Shown here: positions 1-8,347 of the stretch, piece after piece
Layout: each line of letters starts with the position of its first letter
How positions within the stretch are numbered: the stretch's first letter is position 1
Assembly (NCBI GenBank): GCA_016720825.1
Contig: JADKJV010000020.1
Location: forward strand, 1-57,069
Reading direction: 5' to 3'
From: Chitinophagaceae bacterium
GTDB taxonomy: Bacteria; Bacteroidota; Bacteroidia; Chitinophagales; Chitinophagaceae
DNA: 57,069 bases
Notes under the pieces: model-generated
Databases searched by the model: none
Seen by the model: the letters and a program-made list of their open reading frames with translations, nothing else
Told to the model about the DNA's origin: nothing
Position numbers and translations under genes: made by a program

Positions 1-1368
1 GTCGCGGATAGTTGCACCTTTGTCAGCCGAATAATGAACGCCGCCATCACAGCCGAATATTAATTTATTACCACCATCGTACCATGTTATATTATGCAGA
101 TCCGCATGCACATACTGGTTTACTGGTGTAGAACCAACCCAGGTTGATATCTGGCTCCAGGAGGTACCGCCATTGGTGGTCTTCCAGGTATCGAGTCCCC
201 CCACTATACAACTATTGGGATCAGAAGGATCAATGGCAACGGCCAGTGCGTACCAGCCTTGTCCGCTGGCCCAGCCTGCGGAGGGTTGTCCGCCGGTAGC
301 AGCCCAGTTGGCACCGCCATTGGTGGATTTATAAATGGTTGGTACCTGGTAACTTCCGTTTGCCGGTAATGCATATAAGGTAGAACCGCTGCAGGCAATT
401 TCTGCGCGCATAGTAAATGAAGGAAATGCAACAGCAGGTGCTGTCCATGTGCCGGATGCAACAGTGGCCGGGATATCGGTATAACGGTAAGCCTGTGTAC
501 TGAAAATACCTGTAACCACGTGCAGTCTTCCGGCGGCGCTGGTAGAACTGATCTCCAGGTCACAAATATCTGCAGGTAATCCGGTAGGCGTAATATCTGT
601 CCATGCTGCACCACCACTGGCAGCTGTAGAACGTCTCAAACCAGAACCACGTGTACCGAGATAAATATTCCCCTGGAAATCGCAGCGGATGCGCGTACAA
701 TTCTGGAATGCACTGGTGCTGGCGAGGTAAGTCCAGCTAACACCGTTATCTGTACTCCTGAAAACGCCATTACCCTGTACAGCATCGATATTATAATAAG
801 ACTCACCGGTACAGAAGTACATGATGTTCTGGAAACCGGGTCTGGGATCCTGACAAATATCTGCTATGGCAAGATTGCTTAAATAATCATTCACGATGGT
901 CCAGGTAGCTGGTGAAGCTGTGATATCTGTTGTTTTCCATAAACCACCATCTACACCTCCAATAAAAACTGTTTTATGGGTGGCATCGGATGAATCCACC
1001 ATGATTGCCCTGATCCTTCCGGAAGCAACACCACTATTTGCCCTGGGGTTTCCGCTGGATGGTCCGATGGCATCACTGTTGGGACCTCTTTCCTGCCAGG
1101 CCAGCGCTTCGATACGGTTCATCGCTGCCTGCTTGGATTGTCTTGTCTGGTCCAAAGCCGCAATGAGCCTTTCGCGCGGCACACGTCCTGTAGCAGGATC
1201 CTTGGTGCGGTTAAATTCATACTTGGCCGCAAGTTCCGGGCCATCGTACTCATCGCTTTCGGATTCGGCGAAAGAATTTGTTTTGTGGGAACAGGCTGTA
1301 ATGACCAGTATAAAAATAACTGGCAATATCAGCAGTGCTGAAGTTGGGGAGATAATACGATTCTTCAA
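1..1368 (-). CDS. Asp-box/BNR-repeat surface lipoprotein (3' end outside window)
   Basis: This minus-strand frame is open from a TTG at 1368 to the window edge (456 codons) and has no stop, so the C-terminus is missing. The product begins MKNRIIS, then a hydrophobic stretch and the lipobox ITAC (Cys about residue 26), so it is probably an exported lipoprotein. The body shows repeated Asp-box style motifs such as STDNGVSWTYL, KSTNGGANWAA and KTTNGGTSWSQ, typical of BNR/sialidase-like or Vps10-like beta-propellers. Bacteroidota proteins of this build are usually long and often end in a T9SS sorting domain; that end cannot be seen here. No ATG lies in frame near the signal peptide, so TTG is the best start. 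The substrate is unknown. It diverges from the AraC gene. Confidence 0.75.
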   Translation of the reverse strand, partial: MKNRIISPTSALLILPVIFILVITACSHKTNSFAESESDEYDGPELAAKYEFNRTKDPATGRVPRERLIAALDQTRQSKQAAMNRIEALAWQERGPNSDAIGPSSGNPRANSGVASGRIRAIMVDSSDATHKTVFIGGVDGGLWKTTDITASPATWTIVNDYLSNLAIADICQDPRPGFQNIMYFCTGESYYNIDAVQGNGVFRSTDNGVSWTYLASTSAFQNCTRIRCDFQGNIYLGTRGSGLRRSTAASGGAAWTDITPTGLPADICDLEISSTSAAGRLHVVTGIFSTQAYRYTDIPATVASGTWTAPAVAFPSFTMRAEIACSGSTLYALPANGSYQVPTIYKSTNGGANWAATGGQPSAGWASGQGWYALAVAIDPSDPNSCIVGGLDTWKTTNGGTSWSQISTWVGSTPVNQYVHADLHNITWYDGGNKLIFGCDGGVHYSADKGATIRD

Positions 1369-1552
1369 GGTAAGTTGGTTAATGTTTAATAAGAAAGATA
1401 AGAAATAATTAGAACTTCAATATCTGCCAGATCAGCTACTAAAATTAATTGTAATGTGAAATGACATTTGAATTACAAAGTGATATGAAAGAGGAATTTG
1501 TAAGATAGCCCAATACGCAAACCAATACGTTAGTGAACTCACCTTTAAGACT

Positions 1553-1640
1553 CTCTTTGCGCCTTTGCGTCTTTGCGGTTATTGTATTAAAAAATTCACC
1601 GTTAAAATACATAACCGCAAAGACGCAAAGGCGCAAAGGA
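1553..1640. repeat. dispersed palindrome, 'accgcaaagacgcaaagg' family, copy 1
   Basis: The left arm, 1556-1588, reads as the reverse complement of the right arm, 1606-1640 (aaccgcaaagacgcaaaggc core), with about 17 bases between. The transcript of either strand would form a long hairpin. It lies between two divergent genes. Related copies are near 6.7, 7.4, 49.7, 51.6 and 52.8 kb. Short open frames inside it are by-products of the repeat. Confidence 0.85.
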
Positions 1641-1674
1641 AGAACTAAAACAGATAATTTTCAATCCCGATAGC

Positions 1675-2535
1675 TTGCGTATTGGGTATATCTTTTTAAT
1701 TTTATACAAACAGCCCGCATTGTTAAAAACAATCGTACCCAAATCCCCCATTCTCCGGAAATACATAGATGTTTTCTATGTTTTTAACACTGACAAAACG
1801 GTTAAATTCAGTCACCTGGCTTTCCCGCATACCAATACTGCCATTTCATTTTTCAAAGGAGTACGCATCACAAGAAATGAGTATGTAATTACTATTCAAA
1901 GCAACAGTAAGAATAACGGGCATATTGAGATGCTGGGCAAATACACCAAACCTGTTGTGGTTCACTATGAAGGAGGTTTTGAAGAAATAGCCATCGTTTT
2001 CAAAGCGTTGGGCGTAAACAGATTTATTCAGGAAGACTTTAATTCAGTTGCACCCGCCTTTTCACAAGCTTATGAAAATACAATCTGGAAGAAATTTGCG
2101 GCAACATTGTTTGATACAGAAAACAAAATCGGGGCAATAGAAGATTTTTTATTATCACAATGGAGGGAAATACCGGATCTGCAAAAACTAGAAAAAGCAC
2201 TGAACTGTTTTGGAAACTCAGAAACTGATTATTCGGTGGGTGATGTTGCTGAAATTTCGGGTTATAGTTTAAAATCATTCCAGCGGCATTTTACAAAACA
2301 CCTGGGCTGCTCTCCTGCTGTATATAAAAGGATTGCCCGGTTCAGAAACTCCCTGAATTCCAAATTGTTTGCAAAAGAGTTTAAATCCCTGACCTCCATT
2401 ACGTATGAGAATAACTATACCGACCAGTCCTATTTCATCCGGGAATTTAATAAGCTCACTAACCAGAATCCAGGAAAATTTTTCAGGCATATCAGCCTTG
2501 CAGACGGCGAAAAAATAGTTTGGGAAATCCTTTGA
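1675..2535 (+). CDS. AraC-family transcriptional regulator
   Basis: A DNA-binding regulator of about 286 residues. The C-terminal third has the two helix-turn-helix segments of the AraC/XylS family: YSVGDVAEISGYSLKSFQRH at about residues 185-205, and a second HTH ending in DQSYFIREFNKLTNQNPGKF near 245-265, the usual AraC signature position. The N-terminal part resembles the small sensing domain found in many Bacteroidota AraC proteins (start of type PKSPILRKYIDVFY). No ATG is available at the N-terminus; the frame opens with TTG at 1675, and a second TTG at 1720 would start the protein at LLKTIVPKSP, which fits the family better. It is followed by a small membrane protein gene that may share its transcript. 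The ligand is unknown. Confidence 0.85.
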   Translation: MRIGYIFLILYKQPALLKTIVPKSPILRKYIDVFYVFNTDKTVKFSHLAFPHTNTAISFFKGVRITRNEYVITIQSNSKNNGHIEMLGKYTKPVVVHYEGGFEEIAIVFKALGVNRFIQEDFNSVAPAFSQAYENTIWKKFAATLFDTENKIGAIEDFLLSQWREIPDLQKLEKALNCFGNSETDYSVGDVAEISGYSLKSFQRHFTKHLGCSPAVYKRIARFRNSLNSKLFAKEFKSLTSITYENNYTDQSYFIREFNKLTNQNPGKFFRHISLADGEKIVWEIL

Positions 2536-2595
2536 TTGTCTTAAAAGTACAATTTTACCTTTTCGGGTTCATGGAGCTTTGTCTGTAAAAAGACA

Positions 2596-2838
2596 ATGAA
2601 AACTTCTTTCAACAAATTCCTTTATATCGGCTTTCTGGCTTTAGGCATCTACCAGGCTTTGATACCTAAAGATTATATGCAATCTGCTGCTTCCATGGGA
2701 ATTGGGCTGGCTTTTAACCCTTTCAATACGGAACAGAAATGGAACGACAGGCCTGTTTGGCAAAAAGCCGTTCTCCTGGTTAACCTGGGGCTTGTTGCCA
2801 TGATGTTTGGCTTTGGCATTGGCCTGAATCATAAATAA
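2596..2838 (+). CDS. small membrane protein
   Basis: An 80-residue protein starting MKTSFNKFLYIGF at an ATG 60 bases after the AraC gene. It has two hydrophobic segments, about residues 8-23 and 60-76 (AVLLVNLGLVAMMFGFG), with a polar loop containing FNTEQKWNDRPVWQKA between. This suggests a two-helix inner-membrane protein. I recognise no family function. Its position directly after the AraC gene and in the same direction suggests co-transcription. Confidence 0.65.
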   Translation: MKTSFNKFLYIGFLALGIYQALIPKDYMQSAASMGIGLAFNPFNTEQKWNDRPVWQKAVLLVNLGLVAMMFGFGIGLNHK

Positions 2839-3160
2839 CCTATCAGCGGATTTCCGAAAAGTAAAAGGGCAATCCCCTGGTGGCATACCCCTTTTACTTT
2901 TACATACATTAATAAGATATTATTCAGTCGGTAATGACAGACTCTGCTGCCGAAATATTAAACCGAAGTAACTGTTTAGTATTTTTTACTAATTGCCTAA
3001 CTACATGTAGCACAATCGGTGGGAAGTTATTTTCTCCAAATGTATAATGTATAGCTACCCGGCTATTTTGAATGGATTACAAATGAGAAATAAAATGGGT
3101 ATTACCTGACCATTAGTCTAACTTTAAAGACACGCATTGTAAACCAAAAACCTTTCAATT
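2839..3160. other. intergenic stretch, no gene seen
   Basis: This 322-base AT-rich stretch lies between the small membrane protein and the frameshifted lipoprotein. I see no convincing coding frame, RNA gene or strong hairpin in it. It should hold the promoter of the downstream lipoprotein gene. Confidence 0.5.
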
Positions 3161-3950
3161 ATGAAACACGTATTGCTGGCCCTTTTTTACAGGGGTCATT
3201 TTATTTTCCTGTTCGAGTGATAAAAAAGAAACAGAAGCTGCCAAAAACAGCGACTGGACAAACCAGCACTTAAAAGGAAAAGTAAAAAGTATTGAAGAAA
3301 CATCTTACACACCTGACAGTACCGGTAAAATTGATGCCATGGATTCCTGCTGTATAGACATGCAGCAATTTGACGATAAAGGATATATGCAGTCCACGCA
3401 AAGCAAGGACAGCAAAGGCACTGTAAAAAACGAAACAACTGTTACCCATTACGAAGGCGGTCAGGTGAAAGAATATGCAAATTCAGCAGGCGGTAAAAAA
3501 ACGGGTGTGTTTTCCATCGAGATTAACAAAGACGGTAAATACAGTGGCGCAAGGAATATTGACTCCACCGGAAAATTAGCGAGTTTTTATACAGACCTTA
3601 CAGAAGATGAGTACGGCTCAGTTACAGCCGGAACAGAGCACAATCCCGATAGTTCCGTAAAATCCTCTTTCGCAGCCGAATACAACAAAGGCCTCCAGAT
3701 TTCCACTACAGCGAAAGACAGCAGCGGCAAAGTTAATTACACCTTTAAAGCTGAATTGAATGATAAAAATGATATCAGTAAGGTAACAACAACAACAATA
3801 ACGAAAGATTCTACCACAACCAAGGTCATTACTTATAAATATGACAGCTATGACAGTGATGGCAACTGGACGCAGCGCACAACCTATGACGAAAAAGGCA
3901 AAGCAACTAAAGTGGTGAAAAGAACTTACACTTATTATAAAAAAGATTAA
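3161..3950 (+). CDS. putative lipoprotein with YD-like repeats, frameshifted in signal peptide
   Basis: An ATG at 3161 opens MKHVLLAL but the frame stops after 20 codons. If the T6 run at 3183-3188 is read as T5, the frame joins the long downstream frame and gives an intact protein of about 262 residues: MKHVLLALFTGVILFSC, a clean lipoprotein signal with its lipobox Cys, then a polar tail. The C-terminal half has short repeated beta-strand motifs (YKYDSYDSDGNWTQRTTYDE) like those of YD/Rhs-type wall proteins. The downstream part alone would lack a signal peptide. The break is probably a sequence error at the homopolymer. A strong terminator follows. Function unknown. Confidence 0.65.
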
Positions 3951-3972
3951 GCATCGTTTTCGGGTTGTTTAG

Positions 3973-4003
3973 AAAAGGTCGCCCCAAAAGGCGACCTTTT
4001 TTC
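3973..4003 (+). terminator. rho-independent terminator
   Basis: A 10-bp perfect stem, aaaggtcgcc at 3974-3983 with ggcgaccttt at 3990-3999, is followed by a T run. It lies 20 bases after the stop of the frameshifted lipoprotein gene. Confidence 0.85.
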
Positions 4004-4072
4004 AAAGAAAAAATTGCTTACAACGTGGCCGTATTCTCATGTATCAAATTATAAATGTTTGCCTCTTTGTTT

Positions 4073-4520
4073 CCCCGGGTTAAAACCCGGGGCAAGAGTT
4101 AGTACTGTTTAAATGATTTACTTTTCTTGTATTCGTTTCTTATGAAAATAAGGCTTGGGGCTAAAGCCCCGCAACAGTTTTCATCTTTTTTACAATCATT
4201 GAATGATTTTCCCGGGACTTTAGTCCCTGGCGTACTGCTGATAAGAATAGTAATTTATTAGTTGGAGTAAGATGTGAGCCAAACTAATCTTAAATGTATG
4301 ACGGCTTCAGGCTTCCTGATTGCCCCGGGTTTTAACCCGGGGTAACTGCAGGCAAGACAATTTAGTAGTTTGTGAGGACACACCTCTGCCCTTCGCATTT
4401 GTATTCCGAGCTTGCCGAGGAACCGTTGCGTTGCGTGCGTTGCACCTTTGCGGCCGCTGCGAGAAACAATTTGTATTTCTCTGCGGCCGCCGTGAGAAAC
4501 AATTCGCACTGCGGGAAATT
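4073..4520. repeat. composite palindrome repeat (single copy of the unit arrayed at 36 kb)
   Basis: The stretch holds four hairpins in order: P1 at 4073-4092 (ccccgggttaaaacccgggg), P2 at 4157-4170 (ggggctaaagcccc), P3 at 4211-4230 (cccgggactttagtccctgg) and a second P1 at 4323-4342. A tail follows with the module ttccgagcttgccgaggaa near 4408 and GC-rich gcggccgc/gagaaacaatt repeats to about 4520. The P1-to-P1 block is the reverse complement of the block in the 36 kb units, while the tail has the same orientation in both places. The small open frames here are repeat-derived. It fills the gap before the glyoxalase gene. Confidence 0.85.
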
Positions 4521-4558
4521 ATTCCAGTTTAAGTTTTATATTTTTATAAAAAGAAACC

Positions 4559-4906
4559 ATGCCTTTAGAAACAGCAATACCCATCCTGGCCTATCTCGAT
4601 AAAAAAGAAACCGTTTCGTTTTACTCATCCATTGGTTTCAAAAGCAATGCAGTCTGGGATGGCTATATCATGTGCGACCGCGACCAGATCAGTATCCATC
4701 TTTGGAAAACCGACGACCCCGGGATTCCCAAAAACACAGGCTGTTATGTGCGCGTCAGTGAGATTGATAAACTGTATGAAGAATTTTCAGCGTTAAACAT
4801 CATACATCCCAATGGCCCGCTGGAAACCAAACCCTGGGGAATGCGGCAGTTCAGTATCCTGGATAACAGCGGGAATATTATCAACTTCGGGCAAAGTGTT
4901 CAGTAA
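4559..4906 (+). CDS. glyoxalase/bleomycin-resistance-like (VOC superfamily) protein
   Basis: A 115-residue single-domain protein of the vicinal-oxygen-chelate fold. It begins MPLETAIPILAYLDKKETVS, with the pattern P-I-L...D...FYSSIGF common to bleomycin-binding and glyoxalase-like proteins, and ends ILDNSGNIINFGQ, the usual D-P/S-x-G-N-x-I/L-x-F end of the domain. Small soluble dimers of this type bind and sequester glycopeptide antibiotics such as bleomycin, or act as metal-dependent lyases or dioxygenases; the sequence alone does not decide. It lies 17 bases before a GNAT acetyltransferase gene and is probably in one operon with it. Confidence 0.8.
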   Translation: MPLETAIPILAYLDKKETVSFYSSIGFKSNAVWDGYIMCDRDQISIHLWKTDDPGIPKNTGCYVRVSEIDKLYEEFSALNIIHPNGPLETKPWGMRQFSILDNSGNIINFGQSVQ

Positions 4907-4923
4907 TCGTTGAATAACAGAAA

Positions 4924-5616
4924 ATGTATTCAGTATTAGATAACCCCATCTGGCAATCACTCACCAGCGTTGACGCCAATAAAAACATTGGCAATACCCA
5001 GATCGCATACCTGGATGCAGAGATTGCGCCGTTTATCGGCATGCCTTCCTGGGATGAAGCCAGCCAGCATCGTTTACTGCAGCATGCACCGCCGGAACGA
5101 ACCTGGTTTTTACTGTATTCACACGAAGTACATTTTATTGATGAATACAAAATCGTTTTCTCCATTCCCCTTTACCAGTTTATCTGTACCAAATTGGGTA
5201 AAGCTCCTGCATTGAAAAAAGGAATTAAAATCGTTCCACTAGATTCAGCGCACATTGATGAAATGATTGCACTGACCGCTTTGACCAAGCCCGGCCCTTT
5301 CATGAGACGTACCATTGAGTTCGGCAACTACCATGGCATTTTTGAAAATGGTAAACTGGTGGCCATGGGCGGGGAAAGACTCCACCTGCCGGGTCTCACT
5401 GAAATCAGCGCGATCTGTACCCATCCCGATTACCAGGGCAAAGGATACGGCGCTAAAATCACGCAATTCCTCGCCAAATTGGTCATGAAAAAAGGTGAAA
5501 CCCCTTTTCTGCATGCCAGGGTTGATAATATCAAAGCCATGGATGTTTATAAAAGACTTGGCTTTGAGATCCGTGCGGAAATCCAATTCTATATTTTCAG
5601 GAGAAAAGACCTTTAA
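4924..5616 (+). CDS. GNAT-family N-acetyltransferase
   Basis: A 230-residue acetyltransferase. The C-terminal half holds the GNAT core: strand and acetyl-CoA loop EISAICTHPDYQGKGYG (residues 160-176, with the Q-x-x-G-x-G phosphate-binding motif at 171-176), then N202 and Y209 in NIKAMDVYKRLGF, the usual motif B positions. The N-terminal 100 residues (PSWDEASQHRLLQHAPP and on) form a separate region seen in FR47-like members. The substrate is unknown; small-molecule amines or peptides are typical. It follows the VOC protein gene after 17 bases, so the two are probably co-transcribed, perhaps as a small detoxification unit. Confidence 0.85.
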   Translation: MYSVLDNPIWQSLTSVDANKNIGNTQIAYLDAEIAPFIGMPSWDEASQHRLLQHAPPERTWFLLYSHEVHFIDEYKIVFSIPLYQFICTKLGKAPALKKGIKIVPLDSAHIDEMIALTALTKPGPFMRRTIEFGNYHGIFENGKLVAMGGERLHLPGLTEISAICTHPDYQGKGYGAKITQFLAKLVMKKGETPFLHARVDNIKAMDVYKRLGFEIRAEIQFYIFRRKDL

Positions 5617-5668
5617 CACACGGCTTCACGTCATTTCTATTTGAAACTCCATTTCAATTTTCCCTTTC

Positions 5669-5700
5669 TTGTTTTATTTAGTTCAGGTAGCTGATCTTTG
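5669..5700 (+). promoter_or_regulatory. putative promoter of the aldo/keto reductase gene
   Basis: TTG at 5669-5671 and gatctttg at 5693-5700 match the Bacteroidota -33 TTG and -7 TAnnTTTG boxes (one mismatch) with 21 bases between. Transcription would start near 5707, which supports the ATG at 5723 as the true start and excludes an upstream TTG start. Confidence 0.5.
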
Positions 5701-5722
5701 CATTACAATAAAGTCATTAATC

Positions 5723-6718
5723 ATGAAAAAATTACAAGAACGTACACTCGGATACCACGGTCTTGAAGTTTCTGCCATTGGCCTCGGCTGCATGGGTATG
5801 AGTTTTGGCTATGGTCCCGCAGGAGATGAGCAGGAAATGATCAAACTGATACACCAGGCTGTTGAAGAGGGTATCACCTTTTTTGATACCGCCGAAGTAT
5901 ATGGACCTTATGTGAATGAAGAACTCGTGGGCAAAGCACTCGCGCCTTTCAAAGACAAAGTAGTTATCGCCACCAAGTTTGGTTTCAATATTGTGGATGG
6001 TAAAATGTCAGGCGTAAACAGCCACCCGCATCATATCCGCAAAGTGGCTGAAGCTTCCCTGAAAAGATTACAGGTGGATTGCATTGACTTATTCTACCAG
6101 CATCGCGTGGATCCAGCTGTTCCTATTGAAGAAGTGGCAGGAACAGTAGGCGAACTGATCAAAGAAGGGAAAGTAAAATATTTCGGACTCTCTGAAGCCG
6201 GTGTGAATACCATCCGCCGGGCACACGCCGTGCAAGCGGTTACCGCATTGCAAAGTGAATATTCCCTGTGGACCAGGACTCCGGAAGAAGAAATCATTCC
6301 GACTTTAGAAGAACTGGGCATCGGTTTCGTTCCGTTCAGTCCGCTCGGCAGAGGTTTCCTCGCCGGTAAAATGGATGACAAAGCCAGTTTTGCAGAAGGC
6401 GATATGCGAAACACACTGCCACGTTATACCGAAGAAGCCCGCAAAGCCAACCAGGGTTTAATTGATTTACTGAATACAATTGCTGTTAAGAAAAATGCCA
6501 CACCGGCGCAAATAGCCATTGCCTGGTTGCTGGCACAAAAACCGTGGATTGTTCCGATACCTGGAACTACTAAAGGCCACCGGCTGACTGAAAATATCGG
6601 ATCTGTTGCTGTTGAACTGACAACGGAAGACTTAAAGGAAATTGAAACGGCTTCTGCTGAAATAAAAATTGTGGGGAACAGGTATACGGAGCAAATGGAA
6701 AAGATGACGGGGTTGTGA
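5723..6718 (+). CDS. aldo/keto reductase
   Basis: An NADPH-dependent oxidoreductase of 331 residues, a normal length for the family, with a TIM-barrel fold and cytosolic. The catalytic tetrad is visible: D55 and Y60 in FFDTAEVYG, K85 in VVIATKFG and H127 in DLFYQHRVD. The C-terminal cofactor-binding segment IVPIPGTTKGHRLTENIGS is also present. It is closest in look to the YakC/IolS-like aldo/keto reductases that reduce aldehydes and ketones; the physiological substrate is unknown. The start at the ATG MKKLQERTLGYHG is preferred over an 18-codon longer frame because the longer form would begin inside the likely promoter. It stands alone, followed by a palindromic repeat. Confidence 0.9.
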   Translation: MKKLQERTLGYHGLEVSAIGLGCMGMSFGYGPAGDEQEMIKLIHQAVEEGITFFDTAEVYGPYVNEELVGKALAPFKDKVVIATKFGFNIVDGKMSGVNSHPHHIRKVAEASLKRLQVDCIDLFYQHRVDPAVPIEEVAGTVGELIKEGKVKYFGLSEAGVNTIRRAHAVQAVTALQSEYSLWTRTPEEEIIPTLEELGIGFVPFSPLGRGFLAGKMDDKASFAEGDMRNTLPRYTEEARKANQGLIDLLNTIAVKKNATPAQIAIAWLLAQKPWIVPIPGTTKGHRLTENIGSVAVELTTEDLKEIETASAEIKIVGNRYTEQMEKMTGL

Positions 6719-6721
6719 ATA

Positions 6722-6830
6722 CTTTTTACCACTAAGTACACAAAGAAATACCACAAAGTTCACAAGGTTTACAGCTTTGTGGCCTTTGTGGTATTTCTTT
6801 GTGCCCTTTGTGGTTATTGTATTCTAAATC
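6722..6830. repeat. dispersed palindrome, 'accacaaagg' variant, copy 2
   Basis: The stretch reads accactaagtacacaaagaa... and then ...tttgtgccctttgtggttat: two arms of an imperfect palindrome of about 100 bases. It fills the whole gap between two convergent genes and ends right at the stop codon of the minus-strand gene that follows. The arms use the cacaaag variant shared with the copy at 52.8 kb. Confidence 0.85.
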
Positions 6831-7298
6831 TTACTGTCCCGCATTCTGCTTCCTCAACTCCTCCAGGTGCTTCACATAATTTGCTGCACCTTTTTTATAA
6901 TTCCCACTCCAGAATTCCTGGTCCCAGCTCATGCCAGTTACCCTATCAATCAACCCGAATTTATAATCTGTTGTAGGCGGGAATCTTTCACGGCCAATCC
7001 ACTGTCCGGGGTTTTCATTATAACTGATATAAAACACGTAACGGTATTTCGCTGTATCATACCGGCTGCCGCGCGGGTATTTATCAACTACAAACTCATA
7101 TTTCCCCTTGTAGTTTTTCTCAAAAGCTTCCTGCATGGCTTCTGTGATTTTATCTTTATTGGCTGATGAAACCAGAACAATAGTTTCCTTTTTTCCGAAA
7201 TCATCTGGGAAATTGAAACCCTTGTCGTTGTCATCCTGTGCTTTTACACCTACACAGGAAAATAGAACGGCTGCAAACACTAAAACACAATTTCTCAT
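6831..7298 (-). CDS. secreted protein of unknown function
   Basis: A 155-residue protein beginning MRNCVLVFAAVLFSCVGVKAQ, a signal peptide likely cut after VKA. An alternative reading of LFSC as a lipobox is possible but the Cys would sit inside the hydrophobic core. The mature part is charged, with DDFGKKETIVLVSSANKDKI, followed by alternating strand-like segments (YKGKYEFVVDKYPRG, YRYVFYISYN). It is probably periplasmic. I do not recognise the family. The stop codon directly abuts a palindromic repeat, and upstream lies another copy of the family. Confidence 0.7.
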   Translation of the reverse strand: MRNCVLVFAAVLFSCVGVKAQDDNDKGFNFPDDFGKKETIVLVSSANKDKITEAMQEAFEKNYKGKYEFVVDKYPRGSRYDTAKYRYVFYISYNENPGQWIGRERFPPTTDYKFGLIDRVTGMSWDQEFWSGNYKKGAANYVKHLEELRKQNAGQ

Positions 7299-7381
7299 TT
7301 GTATTGTTTTGAAGTATTATGCAAATTACTAATTTATTTTGTTCCGGAATTACCTCTAACACTTTAAAATTATGAATACAT

Positions 7382-7517
7382 TAAACCGCAAAGACGCAAA
7401 GGCGCAAAGAAAAGACTCAAATGTTATATAGTTTCTAAAATACAATAACCGCGGAGACGCGGAGACGCAGTGATCGCGGAGTGCTGACTTTGCGCCTTTG
7501 CGGTTACTGTATTTTGT
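7382..7517. repeat. dispersed palindrome, 'accgcaaagacgcaaagg' family, copy 3
   Basis: A first arm at 7384-7410 (accgcaaagacgcaaaggcg) is followed by a second, related arm pair at 7442-7510 (ataaccgcggagacgcggag and the inverted ctttgcgcctttgcggttac). The middle part shows the gcggagacgcgg variant also seen at 49.7 and 51.6 kb. It lies between two minus-strand genes. Confidence 0.8.
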
Positions 7518-7543
7518 ATTTCTCTTGTTATAAATACTAAATC

Positions 7544-8209
7544 TTAAGATTCCCCCGCTAATCGAACGATATCCCTGTTTTCAAAAATTTCAAGATCACT
7601 CCCATTCATCCCCGTCAAAAACATCGCCTTCGCAAGCGCTGTAGATTTCACACTGAATTTCTTCCCCATCAGCCTCACACCCGGATACAACACCCGCATT
7701 AACCGGTACGTGAAATTGGGTTCCTTTCTTTTTGTTACCGGATAGATATAACCCGGCCGGAATGCATGAAATGATTTAAATCCCATGCCGGATAACTGGT
7801 TTTCTGCCGCACCTTTATCCTTCGCAAACATAATCCGGCTCTTTTCAGAACGATCCGCACCCTGGCCGCTCAGCAGGCAAAACCGGGCACCGGGTGAACT
7901 GGCGTATATGGCTTTACCAAGCGCCACCGGATAATCAACCGTAATCTTCCTGAAAACATCCCTGGGTACAGCACCGGTGTATACACCCACACAATAAAAG
8001 ACTATACCAACATCTTTAAAATCACTGTTGAATGCTTCATAATTTATAAAATCGGCGACTACCAACTCTTTCAATTTTGGATGCAAAACACCTGAAGACT
8101 TGCGTACCAGGGATATAACTTCACTGACATGATCGTCTTTCAGGCATAAATCAAGCAGAATACCGCCAATCATGCCGCTTGCGCCTGCAATTATTACTTT
8201 TTTAGCCAT
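7544..8209 (-). CDS. NAD(P)-binding atypical SDR, HTATIP2/TIP30-like
   Basis: A 221-residue Rossmann-fold protein with the nucleotide-binding loop GASGMIGG at residues 9-16 and a second family motif in the segment LLSGQGADRSEKSR, where classical SDRs have their serine. The length and motifs match the atypical SDRs often annotated as NAD-dependent epimerases or HTATIP2-like oxidoreductases. The usual catalytic YxxxK is not evident at the expected place: here FAKDKGAAENQL takes the position, so Tyr is replaced by Phe while Lys is kept. It may bind NADP without classical catalysis. It is cytosolic, in a single gene unit divergent from the amylase gene. Confidence 0.75.
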   Translation of the reverse strand: MAKKVIIAGASGMIGGILLDLCLKDDHVSEVISLVRKSSGVLHPKLKELVVADFINYEAFNSDFKDVGIVFYCVGVYTGAVPRDVFRKITVDYPVALGKAIYASSPGARFCLLSGQGADRSEKSRIMFAKDKGAAENQLSGMGFKSFHAFRPGYIYPVTKRKEPNFTYRLMRVLYPGVRLMGKKFSVKSTALAKAMFLTGMNGSDLEIFENRDIVRLAGES

Positions 8210-8301
8210 TGGTTTTGTTTATGCTTTTCAGTTCAAAATTATCAATATTACCCGGCTGATTAAGGTAAAAAACTATATAACACCCGTCTGTCACATTTAA
8301 G

Positions 8302-8309
8302 TAATTTTG
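8302..8309 (+). promoter_or_regulatory. putative -7 box of the GH13 lipoprotein gene
   Basis: taattttg is a perfect TAnnTTTG match 38 bases before the ATG at 8348. No good TTG is seen at -33, so the call rests on one box. Confidence 0.35.
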
Positions 8310-8347
8310 TACCCGCTCCCCCCTGGTTACTTATAATACATTTCATA

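Noticed and set aside
896..1408. A 170-residue plus-strand frame
   Set aside because: It is antisense to the Asp-box lipoprotein, whose minus-strand frame has a clear signal peptide and repeats.
3161..3200. Phase variation through the T6 run in the lipoprotein signal peptide
   Set aside because: A six-base run is short for slipped-strand switching, and four other genes show the same kind of indel, so sequence error is the simpler explanation.
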